64,000 nucleotides of DNA. Source: Acetomicrobium hydrogeniformans ATCC BAA-1850. Lineage in GTDB: Bacteria > Synergistota > Synergistia > Synergistales > Acetomicrobiaceae. The stretch covers positions 1,870,001 through 1,934,000 of the forward strand of contig NZ_ACJX03000001.1 in the NCBI RefSeq assembly GCF_000160455.2. Direction: 5' to 3'. Positions 35,041 to 42,735 of this stretch are shown here, in pieces. The notes under the pieces were generated by a model. It was not told the origin of the DNA. It made no database searches and saw only the letters and a list, made by a program, of their open reading frames with translations. The translations under genes and the position numbers were made by a program. Position 1 is the first letter of the stretch. Every line of letters begins with the position of its first letter.

Positions 35041-36330
35041 TCATTTGACATCGGGTTCATATTCGAACTCCAAATCACCTATGCAAACGGTATCTCCTTC
35101 TTTTGCTCCCATCTTGTCCAGTAATTCCTCTACTCCTAATCTGGCAATGATCTTACCGAAACGCAAAATCGCCTCTTCTTGGCCAAAGTCATATCGTTTT
35201 ACTAATTCTTCAAGATATGGACTGATGACCCTATATTTACCCTCTTCAAGGATTTCTATCCTTATGTCCGAATCGCGGTAAAATTCTGACTTGGTGGCAT
35301 GTCTTAGGGGATAAAGCCTCCTGTTGTCGGGGGTCAACTTCGAAAGTTTCTGCAATAACAGCTCTGCCAGTTCTTTTATACCTCTTCCCGTTACAGTGCT
35401 TGTAAAGCAAATCTCTTGCTTTGACTTCTCTGCCCATTTTGCGATCTGATCCAAAAAAGAGGCATCATCAATCAGATCCGTTTTATTGGCCACCAGCAAA
35501 GAAGGTTTTTTGAGTATTTGATCGTTATATTTTGAAATCTCCTCACGAAGAGTTATCCATTGTTCCTCTATGTTGTCGATCGAATGAGATGATACATCTA
35601 AAACATGTAATATGAAGCGACTTCGCTCTATATGCCTCAGGAACGAGAGACCTAATCCCTTGTTTTCCGATGCACCCTCTATCAACCCCGGGATATCTGC
35701 CAAAGTTATGCGGAAATCATCTTCCTGTATAACGCCAAGGTTGGGATTTATGGTTGTAAATGGATAATCGGCAATTTTAGGCTTCGCATTTGATAAACTA
35801 GCTAGCAAGCTGGATTTCCCCACATTCGGAAGCCCTATTATCGCCACGTCGGCAAGTATCTTTAGTTCTAATATAAGATGTTTTGTTTGGCCCTCTTCCC
35901 CTTTTTCGGAAAAGCGGGGAGCTTGGTTGACGGGCGTCGTAAAAGCAGCATTCCCCCTTCCACCTCTTCCTCCAAGGGCAACTAACAAGCCGTCGCCAGG
36001 ATTTACTAAGTCGCCCAAGGGCTCGCCGGTCTCTGCGTCCCACACGATCGTCCCACAGGGAACTTCTATTATTAGATCCTCTCCATCCTTGCCGGACTGA
36101 TTTCTCTTTCTTCCATCTTGGCCTGATTGAGCTTTAAACTGGGTTTTGTAGGTAAAATCTTCGAGGGTTTGAATTTTGTCAGAGGCTTTTATGTAAACGT
36201 TTCCCCCTCTTCCTCCGTTTCCACCATCCGGGCCACCTTTAGGGACGTATTTTTCTCTCCTAAAACTCATGCATCCCTTGCCACCATGGCCGGCATGAAC
36301 AATAATTTCCGCTCTATCGATAAACTTCAA
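35041..36330 (-). CDS. obgE: GTPase Obg
   Basis: Large-subunit assembly GTPase of 429 residues. The glycine-rich Obg fold fills residues 1 to about 158 (GHGGKGCMSFRREKYVPKGG), the G domain starts with GLPNVGKSS at 166-174 and has DIPGLIEGA and NKTDL, and the C-terminal OCT domain covers roughly 350-425. TTG start is behind GGGTGAT. It sits in the conserved rplU-rpmA-obgE order. Confidence 0.96.
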   Translation of the reverse strand: MKFIDRAEIIVHAGHGGKGCMSFRREKYVPKGGPDGGNGGRGGNVYIKASDKIQTLEDFTYKTQFKAQSGQDGRKRNQSGKDGEDLIIEVPCGTIVWDAETGEPLGDLVNPGDGLLVALGGRGGRGNAAFTTPVNQAPRFSEKGEEGQTKHLILELKILADVAIIGLPNVGKSSLLASLSNAKPKIADYPFTTINPNLGVIQEDDFRITLADIPGLIEGASENKGLGLSFLRHIERSRFILHVLDVSSHSIDNIEEQWITLREEISKYNDQILKKPSLLVANKTDLIDDASFLDQIAKWAEKSKQEICFTSTVTGRGIKELAELLLQKLSKLTPDNRRLYPLRHATKSEFYRDSDIRIEILEEGKYRVISPYLEELVKRYDFGQEEAILRFGKIIARLGVEELLDKMGAKEGDTVCIGDLEFEYEPDVK

Positions 36331-36351
36331 TTTACATCACCCGTAGTAATA

Positions 36352-36384
36352 GAATAGGGACCTGACATGACAAGGCCCCTATTC
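36352..36384 (-). other. Intercistronic hairpin between rpmA and obgE
   Basis: GAATAGGG-CC and GG-CCCTATTC form an 11-base stem with one mismatch. No T run follows on the minus strand, so it is more likely an mRNA-processing or stabilising stem than a terminator. It could set different levels of L27 and Obg. Confidence 0.6.
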
Positions 36385-36409
36385 GCGTATTTGTCAAACC
36401 TATTTTATC

Positions 36410-36691
36410 CTATTCTTCAACGGGAATTACGCTCACGTATTTCCTGTTTCTTTTGTTTTCGAACTTAACTACTCCTTTTTTTAGAGCAAAAATAGTGTAA
36501 TCCTTGCCGAGCCCTACATTTTGTCCGGGATGAACTTTAGTACCGCGCTGGCGGACGATGATGTTACCGGCATCCACGACTTGCCCGTCGTACCTTTTAA
36601 CTCCTAACCTCTTGCTAATGCTGTCTCTGCCGTTTTGGCTGCTCCCCTGCCCTTTTTTGTGCGCAAACAACTGTATATCAAACCTGATCAA
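36410..36691 (-). CDS. rpmA: 50S ribosomal protein L27 with cleavable N-terminal extension
   Basis: Ribosomal protein bL27, 93 residues. Mature L27 normally begins AHKKGxGSSxNGRDS; here it is preceded by MIRFDIQLF, giving IQLFA-HKKG. Such an extension (xLxxFA) is the known site cut by the protease Prp in Firmicutes and relatives, and prp is the next gene upstream in the operon with a four-base ATGA overlap. Cleavage before the histidine is inferred from that family knowledge. Confidence 0.96.
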   Translation of the reverse strand: MIRFDIQLFAHKKGQGSSQNGRDSISKRLGVKRYDGQVVDAGNIIVRQRGTKVHPGQNVGLGKDYTIFALKKGVVKFENKRNRKYVSVIPVEE

Positions 36692-37023
36692 TTTATACTC
36701 ACCTCCACAATTTGCACATACCCGGGATAGGAATCGGCAATGGACCTTAAGCTGCCCAGCACTGTTTCTATTACCGCCTTCGCCTTTGGATCTTCAAGGG
36801 TTCCTTCGTTCCAAGAGAGGAAAAACAAAGGTACGTCATCTTGGATATCGAAAACTACATCTTTAGCTTCGACGACCTCTTTTAGTCCTAAAAGGAGGGC
36901 ATGCATTAAGGTCGACACTGCTGCGCAAACGACATCTTCTCCCTTTTGAGCATATCCGCTGTGTCCTCTGGCTTCAACCGATAATGGCCCTTTTTCCCCT
37001 ATCCCTATACTAATTTTAATCAT
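36688..37023 (-). CDS. prp: Ribosomal-processing cysteine protease Prp
   Basis: Cysteine protease of 111 residues that trims the N-terminal extension of L27. The catalytic pair is H21 in [20 protein letters not shown] and C33 in the same stretch. The gene lies between rplU and rpmA, its standard position, and overlaps rpmA by four bases. The L27 encoded next to it has the matching extension. Confidence 0.94.
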   Translation of the reverse strand: MIKISIGIGEKGPLSVEARGHSGYAQKGEDVVCAAVSTLMHALLLGLKEVVEAKDVVFDIQDDVPLFFLSWNEGTLEDPKAKAVIETVLGSLRSIADSYPGYVQIVEVSIN

Positions 37024-37063
37024 TCTTACCGAAATCTGAAATACTTCATTATGTTTAGATAAG

Positions 37064-37384
37064 TTAATACTTCACGGACAAGATCTCGATTTCCGAGTAG
37101 GGTTGACGGTGGCCTTTGAACCTTTGATAATTAGTTTTGTTTTTGAATTTGAAGACGATGACTTTTTTGTCTTTGCCGTGATTCTTAATGGTTGATTCCA
37201 CGCTGGCACCGGGAATAGTCGGATTTCCCACCTTTACTTCCTGATCGTCGGATATCATTAGAACTCGATCAAGCTTTACTATATCTCCTGGTTGTCCCTC
37301 TAGCTTCTCGACTTTCAACACATCTCCAGGCGATACACGATACTGCTTCCCACCGGTTTCTACAATAGCATAAGTCAAACTCAT
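37064..37384 (-). CDS. rplU: 50S ribosomal protein L21
   Basis: Ribosomal protein bL21 of 106 residues, beginning TYAIVETGGKQYRVSPGD and containing KVIVFKFKNKTNYQRFKGHRQ near the C-terminus, both family signatures. The ATG at 37384 follows GAGAGGAGGTA. It is the first gene of a seven-gene minus-strand operon that has its own consensus promoter and a folded leader. Confidence 0.97.
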   Translation of the reverse strand: MSLTYAIVETGGKQYRVSPGDVLKVEKLEGQPGDIVKLDRVLMISDDQEVKVGNPTIPGASVESTIKNHGKDKKVIVFKFKNKTNYQRFKGHRQPYSEIEILSVKY

Positions 37385-37464
37385 TACCTCCTCTCGCTGA
37401 GCAACTCGGGCGGCAATTGCCTTGGAGCCCGTCTCAAGCGGTAATCGTCCCATATTTATGGGAC
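37385..37464 (-). promoter_or_regulatory. Structured 5' leader of rplU, candidate L21 leader
   Basis: Starting at the predicted transcript start, the leader opens with a perfect hairpin (GTCCCATA-TT-TATGGGAC, 37447-37464). A second fold follows: GGGC...GCCC enclosing GGCAATTGCC, bracketed by GCTTGAG and CTCAGC, ending directly before the GAGGAGG of rplU. That position suits feedback control by L21 as in known r-protein leaders; membership in that RNA family is inferred only. Confidence 0.5.
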
Positions 37465-37470
37465 TTATGC

Positions 37471-37499
37471 ATTTTAAATAAGAAGGACCGTGAAGTCAA
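37471..37499 (-). promoter_or_regulatory. Sigma-70-type promoter of the rplU operon
   Basis: On the minus strand TTGACT (37499-37494) and TAAAAT (37476-37471) are separated by exactly 17 bases. The predicted start falls about 80 bases before the rplU ATG. Confidence 0.8.
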
Positions 37500-37710
37500 T
37501 AAGAAACTCACTACCTCCAGGACAAATTTATTTCTTGGCTATATGTCATTTGCCCTTGTATGACTGCGGACAAGACTATAACCACTTATATTAGGCATTG
37601 GATCACAATCCTGGCGACATGACCTCAATAACCTTCTTTTAAGTTTTAGTATACTACTTTTCTATATAAAACAAAACCGATCAGTAGTCATACTATAAAC
37701 GGGCACGCAT

Positions 37711-37727
37711 TTGCAACCTAGTTGCAA
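37711..37727. promoter_or_regulatory. Perfect inverted repeat, candidate operator
   Basis: TTGCAAC-CTA-GTTGCAA, with seven-base arms, lies about 70 bases before the broken binding-protein gene and overlaps its candidate -35 box. The rest of the 37500-37796 spacer holds no gene. Confidence 0.45.
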
Positions 37728-37750
37728 TATATATCTAACTGTGATAATTT
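37722..37750 (+). promoter_or_regulatory. Candidate promoter of the molybdate-type binding-protein gene
   Basis: TTGCAA (37722-37727) and TAATTT (37745-37750) are 17 bases apart, with the start of transcription predicted about 40 bases before the TTG start codon. Confidence 0.45.
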
Positions 37751-37796
37751 ACTATACAAGCACATGTCCCATTCAATATAAGAGGGGGTAAATCAA

Positions 37797-38565
37797 TTGA
37801 AACGAGCTGTTAGAGTTTTTGTAATTATCATGTGCGTCCTGTCAATATGGTGTGCACCAGTTATGGCTAATGTGGTTGCCGTTGCAGCTGGCATAGCTCC
37901 CTGCGTTGAAGAGGTGATGGAGGCTTATGCCGAGGCTGGAGGAGAAAAAATGGAATTTGTAAAGGAAGCGTGTGGTCCTTTGGCAAATAAGATAGCGATG
38001 GGTGCGCCATATGATATGTTTTTGGCTTCTGAGCCCAGATGGCCAAAATGGTTAAAGGCCAAGGGAATGCTAGTCGACGTTCACGCCTTTGCCGTTAAAG
38101 GCCAAGGGAATGCTAGTCGACGTTCACGCCTTTGCCATAGGGCAATTGGTGATGTGGCGTTTTTCTTCGGAGGCTCCATGTGAGAGCGATATTGAAAAGT
38201 CCAAAATAGCCGTGCCAAATCCCGATATAACAGCTTATGGAAACCTGGCAAAGCAATATCTTGATGAGGCAGGATTATGGGATAAAATGATGGCTGAAAA
38301 GAGGATTATTTTAGTTGGCAATGCACCGCAGGCTGTCGTCGCGGCGAAAGGAAGTGCTGCCGAGATAGCGTTTATTCCTCTCAGCATGGCCATAAAAGCA
38401 GGCGGCAATTATACTCCTCTATCCGGAATGACTGTCGATCAAGTGGGGGGTCTCACTATTAGAGCCAATGAGGAGGTCCGCAAATTTTGGATTTTCTGTC
38501 GTTCCGAAAGGTCTTTTCCTATTTGGACGAAGTGGGGATTTTTATCGCCAGATAACACGAAGTAA
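37797..38565 (+). pseudogene. ModA-like periplasmic oxyanion-binding protein, frameshifted by a 43-bp duplication
   Basis: The TTG start behind AGAGGGGG opens a signal peptide (VFVIIMCVLSIWCAPVMA) and a binding-protein N-terminus (VVAVAAGIAPCVEEVMEAYAEAGG). The later part (LAKQYLDEAGLWDKM, then APQAVVAAKGSAAEIAFIPLS) matches the second lobe of molybdate-type binding proteins. An exact 43-bp tandem duplication at 38051-38136 throws the frame, so the first part stops at 38183. Removing one copy gives a continuous frame to 38565. The tail near 38481-38520 also reads oddly (KFWIFCRSER where KFLDFL would be expected). No ABC permease or ATPase gene is adjacent. Confidence 0.8.
38051..38136 (+). 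repeat. Exact 43-bp tandem duplication inside a coding region
   Basis: 38051-38093 and 38094-38136 are identical, both beginning GTTAAAGGCCAAGGG and ending CGCCTTTGCC. Because 43 is not a multiple of three, the host gene is frameshifted. Confidence 0.97.
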
Positions 38566-38584
38566 TAGGGGGGGTTAATGTGCA

Positions 38585-39364
38585 ATGAAGTGCATTGAAA
38601 ATAACAAAAGTTCTGATTTGCTTCTCGATGTAAGAAAAATAGTGTTAAAAAATATTAAAAGCCTTTCTCATCTTCTGGATGAGTCTGTTTTCGTAGAGCC
38701 CCTAGGCGTTGAAGAAGCACTTGGAGACCCTGCTCCCTATAAAGATTTTGCTCTTCAGCGCGGGGAGGAAAAGCTTATCGAGGCTACGCTAAATGGAGAA
38801 AAGGGGCAGGCCTTTACGTCAAGGCCTTCCCGTTGGAGGGGGACTCTCGAAGAAGTGCTTCTTTTGCCATTGAATCTGGAGAAAAACAGGGCTATTTTCT
38901 TGGCTACAGTTAATGCATTGGGAAGGCATCTTGGCTGGGACGATCATACCATTCATTGCAAAGATAAAGCTCCAGACCGTTGCGGGCGAAAAATGGCGGA
39001 ATTTGTAAGCGAGACATTAGATCCTTCAGCCAAAGTGGGGATAATAGGATACCAACCGGCAATTATTAAACATATGGCGGAAGTTTTGGGAAAAGAAAGG
39101 GTCAAATTATGTGACTTAAACCCTCAAAATATAGGAAAAGATGTCTTTGGAGTGAGAGTATTGGACGGTGACACAGCGCTTGAAGAGATCGCAAGGGATT
39201 GCAGAGTCTGTCTCATTACCGGCTCGACTCTAGTAAATAGCACACTGGATAGAATACTTCAGACCATGGAAACCAGAGGGGTAAAACCTTTTATTTATGG
39301 TACAACCGCAGCTATACCCGCCAAACTTTTGGGCATTGAAAGACTATGTTTTGAGGCCCAATGA
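38585..39364 (+). CDS. DUF364 family protein, putative heavy-metal chelation
   Basis: Protein of 259 residues. An N-terminal enolase-like region contains RGEEKLIEATLNGEKGQAF and LATVNALGRHLGWDDHTIHCKD, and a C-terminal Rossmann-like domain contains VGIIGYQPAIIKHMAEVL and LITGSTLVNSTLD; this is the DUF364 plan, which has been proposed to bind metal or a pterin-like compound, without proof. It starts 19 bases after the broken ModA-like gene, so the two probably share a transcript and a metal-related role. The 158 bases after it hold no gene. Confidence 0.8.
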   Translation: MKCIENNKSSDLLLDVRKIVLKNIKSLSHLLDESVFVEPLGVEEALGDPAPYKDFALQRGEEKLIEATLNGEKGQAFTSRPSRWRGTLEEVLLLPLNLEKNRAIFLATVNALGRHLGWDDHTIHCKDKAPDRCGRKMAEFVSETLDPSAKVGIIGYQPAIIKHMAEVLGKERVKLCDLNPQNIGKDVFGVRVLDGDTALEEIARDCRVCLITGSTLVNSTLDRILQTMETRGVKPFIYGTTAAIPAKLLGIERLCFEAQ

Positions 39365-39522
39365 ATTAAGTGAGATTGCCAAACTCTCGGATGTAAAATA
39401 TGAAAAGCATATGGGTAACATGTGCTCTTTGGTATATTTTGTCCCTCGTTATGCCTTAAATTTTAGTTTTTGTCATGTTATGATTAACTCAAAATTAAGG
39501 AAATGCAGAGGTTTGAAGTTAT

Positions 39523-41103
39523 ATGTCAAAAATAGAATTGAACGAAGACTTTCGCAAAGCATTAGATCTCATGGAAAATTCCGATAAAAACGTATTCGTT
39601 ACCGGCCGTGCCGGAACAGGAAAGTCCACATTATTGTCTTATTTCCAACAGAACACGAAAAAAAGAGTCGTGGTTTTAGCCCCCACCGGCGTTGCTGCCT
39701 TGAACGTCAAAGGTCAGACCATTCATTCTTTTTTCGGTTTTAAGCCCAACGTTACTCCCGACCAGATCAAAAAGTCTCGTTCTCCCAATGGTGCGACGAA
39801 CATTTACAAAAAGATAGATACGATCATCATAGACGAGGTCTCCATGGTCCGAGCTGATTTACTAGACTGCGTCGACAAGTTTTTGAGACTCCATGGGCCC
39901 AAAAGCAAGTTGCCCTTTGGTGGAATTCAAATGGTATTCATCGGAGATTTGTATCAACTTCCCCCCGTTGTAACGAAAAACGAAAGAGATGTTTTTAAGA
40001 CCCTCTATAAGACACCTTATTTTTACAGTGCCAAGGCCTTTGAGACCTTGGATGTGGAATTTGTGGAGTTGGATAAGATATATCGCCAGCACGACCAGAA
40101 GTTCATAGATTTGCTGGGAACAATTCGCAACAAGACCATAACGGATGAGGATATAAAGCTACTGAACAGCCGCGTAATGCCCGACTTCGAGCCCGATCCT
40201 GAAGAATTCTTCGTATATTTGACCACAACAAATAAACGTGCGGAAGAAATTAATGAGCAGCACCTTTTCCAATTAAAAGGTATGACTTATGTTTTTAAAG
40301 GCGCTATCAAAGGCGATTTTGGTAACGAATATCTGCCGACGGCCTTGGAGCTTAAGGTAAAAGAGGGAGCCCAAATTATGCTTTTGAACAACGACTCCCT
40401 GGGCAGGTGGGTAAACGGAAGTATCGGGAAAATTATCGAGATTTATAAAGACGTCTTAGAGGACGATCGAGAGGAATACGTCATAGTGGTAGAGCTTTCA
40501 GACGGAAGGGAGGTCGAAGTGACCCCTCACACCTGGGAGATTTACGACTTTTACGTAGACGGAGATAAACTGAAGTCTCAAACCGTAGGCAAGTTCAGGC
40601 AATATCCAATGATGCTTGCCTGGGCAGTGACGATACATAAAAGCCAGGGCAAGACCTTCGATAAGGTCATCATTGACATTGGACGCGGGGCCTTTGCCCA
40701 TGGCCAAGTTTATGTTGCTTTGAGCCGTTGCACTTCTCTGGAGGGAATCATACTAAAAAAACCCATCAAGAAAGAACATATCTGGATGGACTGGAACGTG
40801 GTGCATTTCTTGACGGAGTGCCAATATAGCAAGGCTGAGGAGATGCAATCCCTAGACGACAAGATCGGGAGAATTAGAGAGGCCATAAACAAAGATTTGG
40901 CTTTGGAAATCGTTTACCTTAAGCCAAATAACGAGAAAAGCAAAAGAATCATAACCCCCTTTGAAGTCGGAGAGATGGAATACAAAGGGAAAAAATACAT
41001 AGGAATACGGGCATTTTGCAACTCCAGACAGGGAGAAAGGGTTTTTAGAGTTGACAGGATTTTAAGTTTAAAGGTTTTAGAAAGTCCTGTCCTTAAAGAA
41101 TAG
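39523..41103 (+). CDS. Pif1-like superfamily 1B DNA helicase with C-terminal WYL-like domain
   Basis: Protein of 526 residues. Walker A is GRAGTGKST at 28-36, motif II is IIIDEVSMV near 104, then GDLYQLPPV, and the late motifs WAVTIHKSQGKTFDKVIID and VYVALSRCTSLEG near 370-405 define the Pif1/RecD2 class of 5'-3' helicases. The last roughly 65 residues (about 460-526) resemble a WYL domain: IVYLKPN, RIITPFEV, YIGIRAFCNSRQGERVFRVDRI. Such a Pif1-WYL fusion is known from Thermotoga, where the domain binds single-stranded DNA. No operon partner is visible. Confidence 0.9.
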   Translation: MSKIELNEDFRKALDLMENSDKNVFVTGRAGTGKSTLLSYFQQNTKKRVVVLAPTGVAALNVKGQTIHSFFGFKPNVTPDQIKKSRSPNGATNIYKKIDTIIIDEVSMVRADLLDCVDKFLRLHGPKSKLPFGGIQMVFIGDLYQLPPVVTKNERDVFKTLYKTPYFYSAKAFETLDVEFVELDKIYRQHDQKFIDLLGTIRNKTITDEDIKLLNSRVMPDFEPDPEEFFVYLTTTNKRAEEINEQHLFQLKGMTYVFKGAIKGDFGNEYLPTALELKVKEGAQIMLLNNDSLGRWVNGSIGKIIEIYKDVLEDDREEYVIVVELSDGREVEVTPHTWEIYDFYVDGDKLKSQTVGKFRQYPMMLAWAVTIHKSQGKTFDKVIIDIGRGAFAHGQVYVALSRCTSLEGIILKKPIKKEHIWMDWNVVHFLTECQYSKAEEMQSLDDKIGRIREAINKDLALEIVYLKPNNEKSKRIITPFEVGEMEYKGKKYIGIRAFCNSRQGERVFRVDRILSLKVLESPVLKE

Positions 41104-41108
41104 ACATT

Positions 41109-41128
41109 ATGTAAAAATATGTAAAAAT
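41109..41128 (+). repeat. 10-bp tandem duplication after the helicase gene
   Basis: ATGTAAAAAT occurs twice in direct succession, starting six bases after the helicase stop codon. The rest of 41104-41200 shows no feature. Confidence 0.8.
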
Positions 41129-41200
41129 TTAAGTGAATTAACTTTCTATAATGTTGCTAAGCCTATCTTTTGTCTTAAGGTTTGGCGCGTGTTAAGTCGG

Positions 41201-41629
41201 TTAATTGTGTCCGACGTTTAAATCAGAAGAATTTACGGTAAACTCCGTCAGCTTTATGTCCATGTATATTGGTGCGTTATAGGCGACGGCAAGGGCGATT
41301 GCATCGCTGGGGCGAGAATCAACTTCATATGTGTAACTTTTGTGCCTAAGATAAAGGTTAGCATAATAGACATTGTCTTTAATGTTGTTGATTATGACTT
41401 GCTCCACCTCCGCGCCCAAAAGGTCCAATAGGTTTCTTAAGAGGTTGTGAGTAAGTGGGCGACTGGGCGTTACGCCCTGCAAGTTCATTAAAATGGCCAT
41501 AGCTTCAACGGGACCGATGACGATAGGCAGGACTTTAGTTTCCTCCTTATCACTGAGCATAACAATATGATTGTTGTCCTCGTCCACAGCTATGCCTTTT
41601 ACGAAGACTTCAATGTTGTTGTCAAACAT
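41201..41629 (-). CDS. Bifunctional nuclease (BFN, DUF151) family protein
   Basis: Protein of 142 residues covering the whole BFN domain: VLPIVIGPVEAMAILMNLQG and SRPLTHNLLRNLLDLLGAEVEQVIINNI, then the conserved DSRPSDAIALAVAYNAPIYM. Members are described as nucleases in plants, and bacterial members are of uncertain activity. ATG 41629 has GAGG eight bases upstream. It is directly downstream of the lys operon (20 bases after lysK on the same strand) and may be its last gene. Confidence 0.88.
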   Translation of the reverse strand: MFDNNIEVFVKGIAVDEDNNHIVMLSDKEETKVLPIVIGPVEAMAILMNLQGVTPSRPLTHNLLRNLLDLLGAEVEQVIINNIKDNVYYANLYLRHKSYTYEVDSRPSDAIALAVAYNAPIYMDIKLTEFTVNSSDLNVGHN

Positions 41630-41658
41630 TGTTATCACCTCGCTTCTCTGTTATTTTA

Positions 41659-42735
41659 TCACAAAAACCCTACCCCACTTGACACATAAGAAGAGATCAA
41701 TACTATCGCAGTTTCGAGAACGTCGATGGATTTTAAATATTCACTTAAGACGATATGTTCGGTCATAGTGTGATCTAGGGTGCTGTCGCCGGGCCCGTAT
41801 GCGACCATAGGGCAATCCCAAGCAGCTGCATGATTGAAATCAGCCGTTCCGCTTTTGACGACTACGCGGGGTTCCAGTTTTTGTCGTCTCAGGGCTGTGC
41901 GAAAGGCTTTTGCGACTATGTTGTTTTTGTCCGTCACGTGGGGTGGTATGGCAAGAGCGATATCATATTCTACTTTATATTTTTTATATTTTTTGCATAT
42001 TTTCTCAACCAGCAAGCGGTATTCTTCTAGGGTGCCTCCGATGGGAACGCGTATGTCGAGCTCCATCTTTGCAGTCCTTCGTCCCCTTTCCTGTCCCCGC
42101 ATGGAAACGATTGCCCCAGATGGGCTATATGCAATGGATTTGCCCGATTGGTCATTTGAGCGCAATCGATTTAATATCTCTGAAGCTGCCAGGGTAACGC
42201 TGGTAAGGGGACCTGCGTCGGCGCTTCTGTGGCCTCCGCCATCTTTTGCCTTGAGGATTGCCCTAATACAACCGCGATAGCCTATGGTTATTCCCCGAGT
42301 GTTCGACGGCTCTCCCACGATGCAGGCTTTAGGCTTATGGAGCGGCAGTCTGTAAAGGATGCCCCGTGAGTCGGATTCCTCTCCGATGGCGGCAATGAGG
42401 GTCAATTTGCAGTTTCGTGCAAGTTTTACCTTGCCACCGGCAATGGCCATCGCGCAAAGGGGCCCCTTTGCATCGACAGCACCCCTCCCCCATAGGGTGT
42501 CGTCTTCTACTTTGGGCTTTGGTCCGCCCTCAACTGTATCGATGTGACCGAGGAGGATTATTTCGTTATCGCCCTCCCCTTTTGTGGCCACGACATTGCC
42601 CACATAGTCTATGTAAGACTTGTCCCACCCCAAAGAAGGGAGGCGGGCATTGAGATAATCACACGCCTCGGCTTCTTTGTAACTTGCGCTGGCTATTGAA
42701 ACCAGATCGAAGAGCAAATTCCTTTCAGCAGACAT
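41659..42735 (-). CDS. lysK: LysW-lysine/LysW-ornithine hydrolase (LysK type)
   Basis: M20-type metallopeptidase, 358 residues, that releases the finished amino acid from the LysW carrier protein. LLGHIDTVEG, GRGAVDAKGPL and IGEESDSRG hold the expected metal ligands and general base. It is the last step of the LysW pathway. The ATG at 42735 overlaps the end of lysJ by 11 bases. Whether lysine, ornithine or both is the product is not determined by sequence alone. Confidence 0.88.
   Translation of the reverse strand: MSAERNLLFDLVSIASASYKEAEACDYLNARLPSLGWDKSYIDYVGNVVATKGEGDNEIILLGHIDTVEGGPKPKVEDDTLWGRGAVDAKGPLCAMAIAGGKVKLARNCKLTLIAAIGEESDSRGILYRLPLHKPKACIVGEPSNTRGITIGYRGCIRAILKAKDGGGHRSADAGPLTSVTLAASEILNRLRSNDQSGKSIAYSPSGAIVSMRGQERGRRTAKMELDIRVPIGGTLEEYRLLVEKICKKYKKYKVEYDIALAIPPHVTDKNNIVAKAFRTALRRQKLEPRVVVKSGTADFNHAAAWDCPMVAYGPGDSTLDHTMTEHIVLSEYLKSIDVLETAIVLISSYVSSGVGFL

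Noticed and set aside
35041-37384. Unusual arrangement of rplU-prp-rpmA-obgE
   Set aside because: This order is common in bacteria that carry Prp; only the precursor form of L27 is worth noting.
39523-41103. Pif1/WYL gene as part of a defence island
   Set aside because: No nuclease, methyltransferase, reverse transcriptase or toxin gene is adjacent; the neighbours are DUF364 and metabolic genes.
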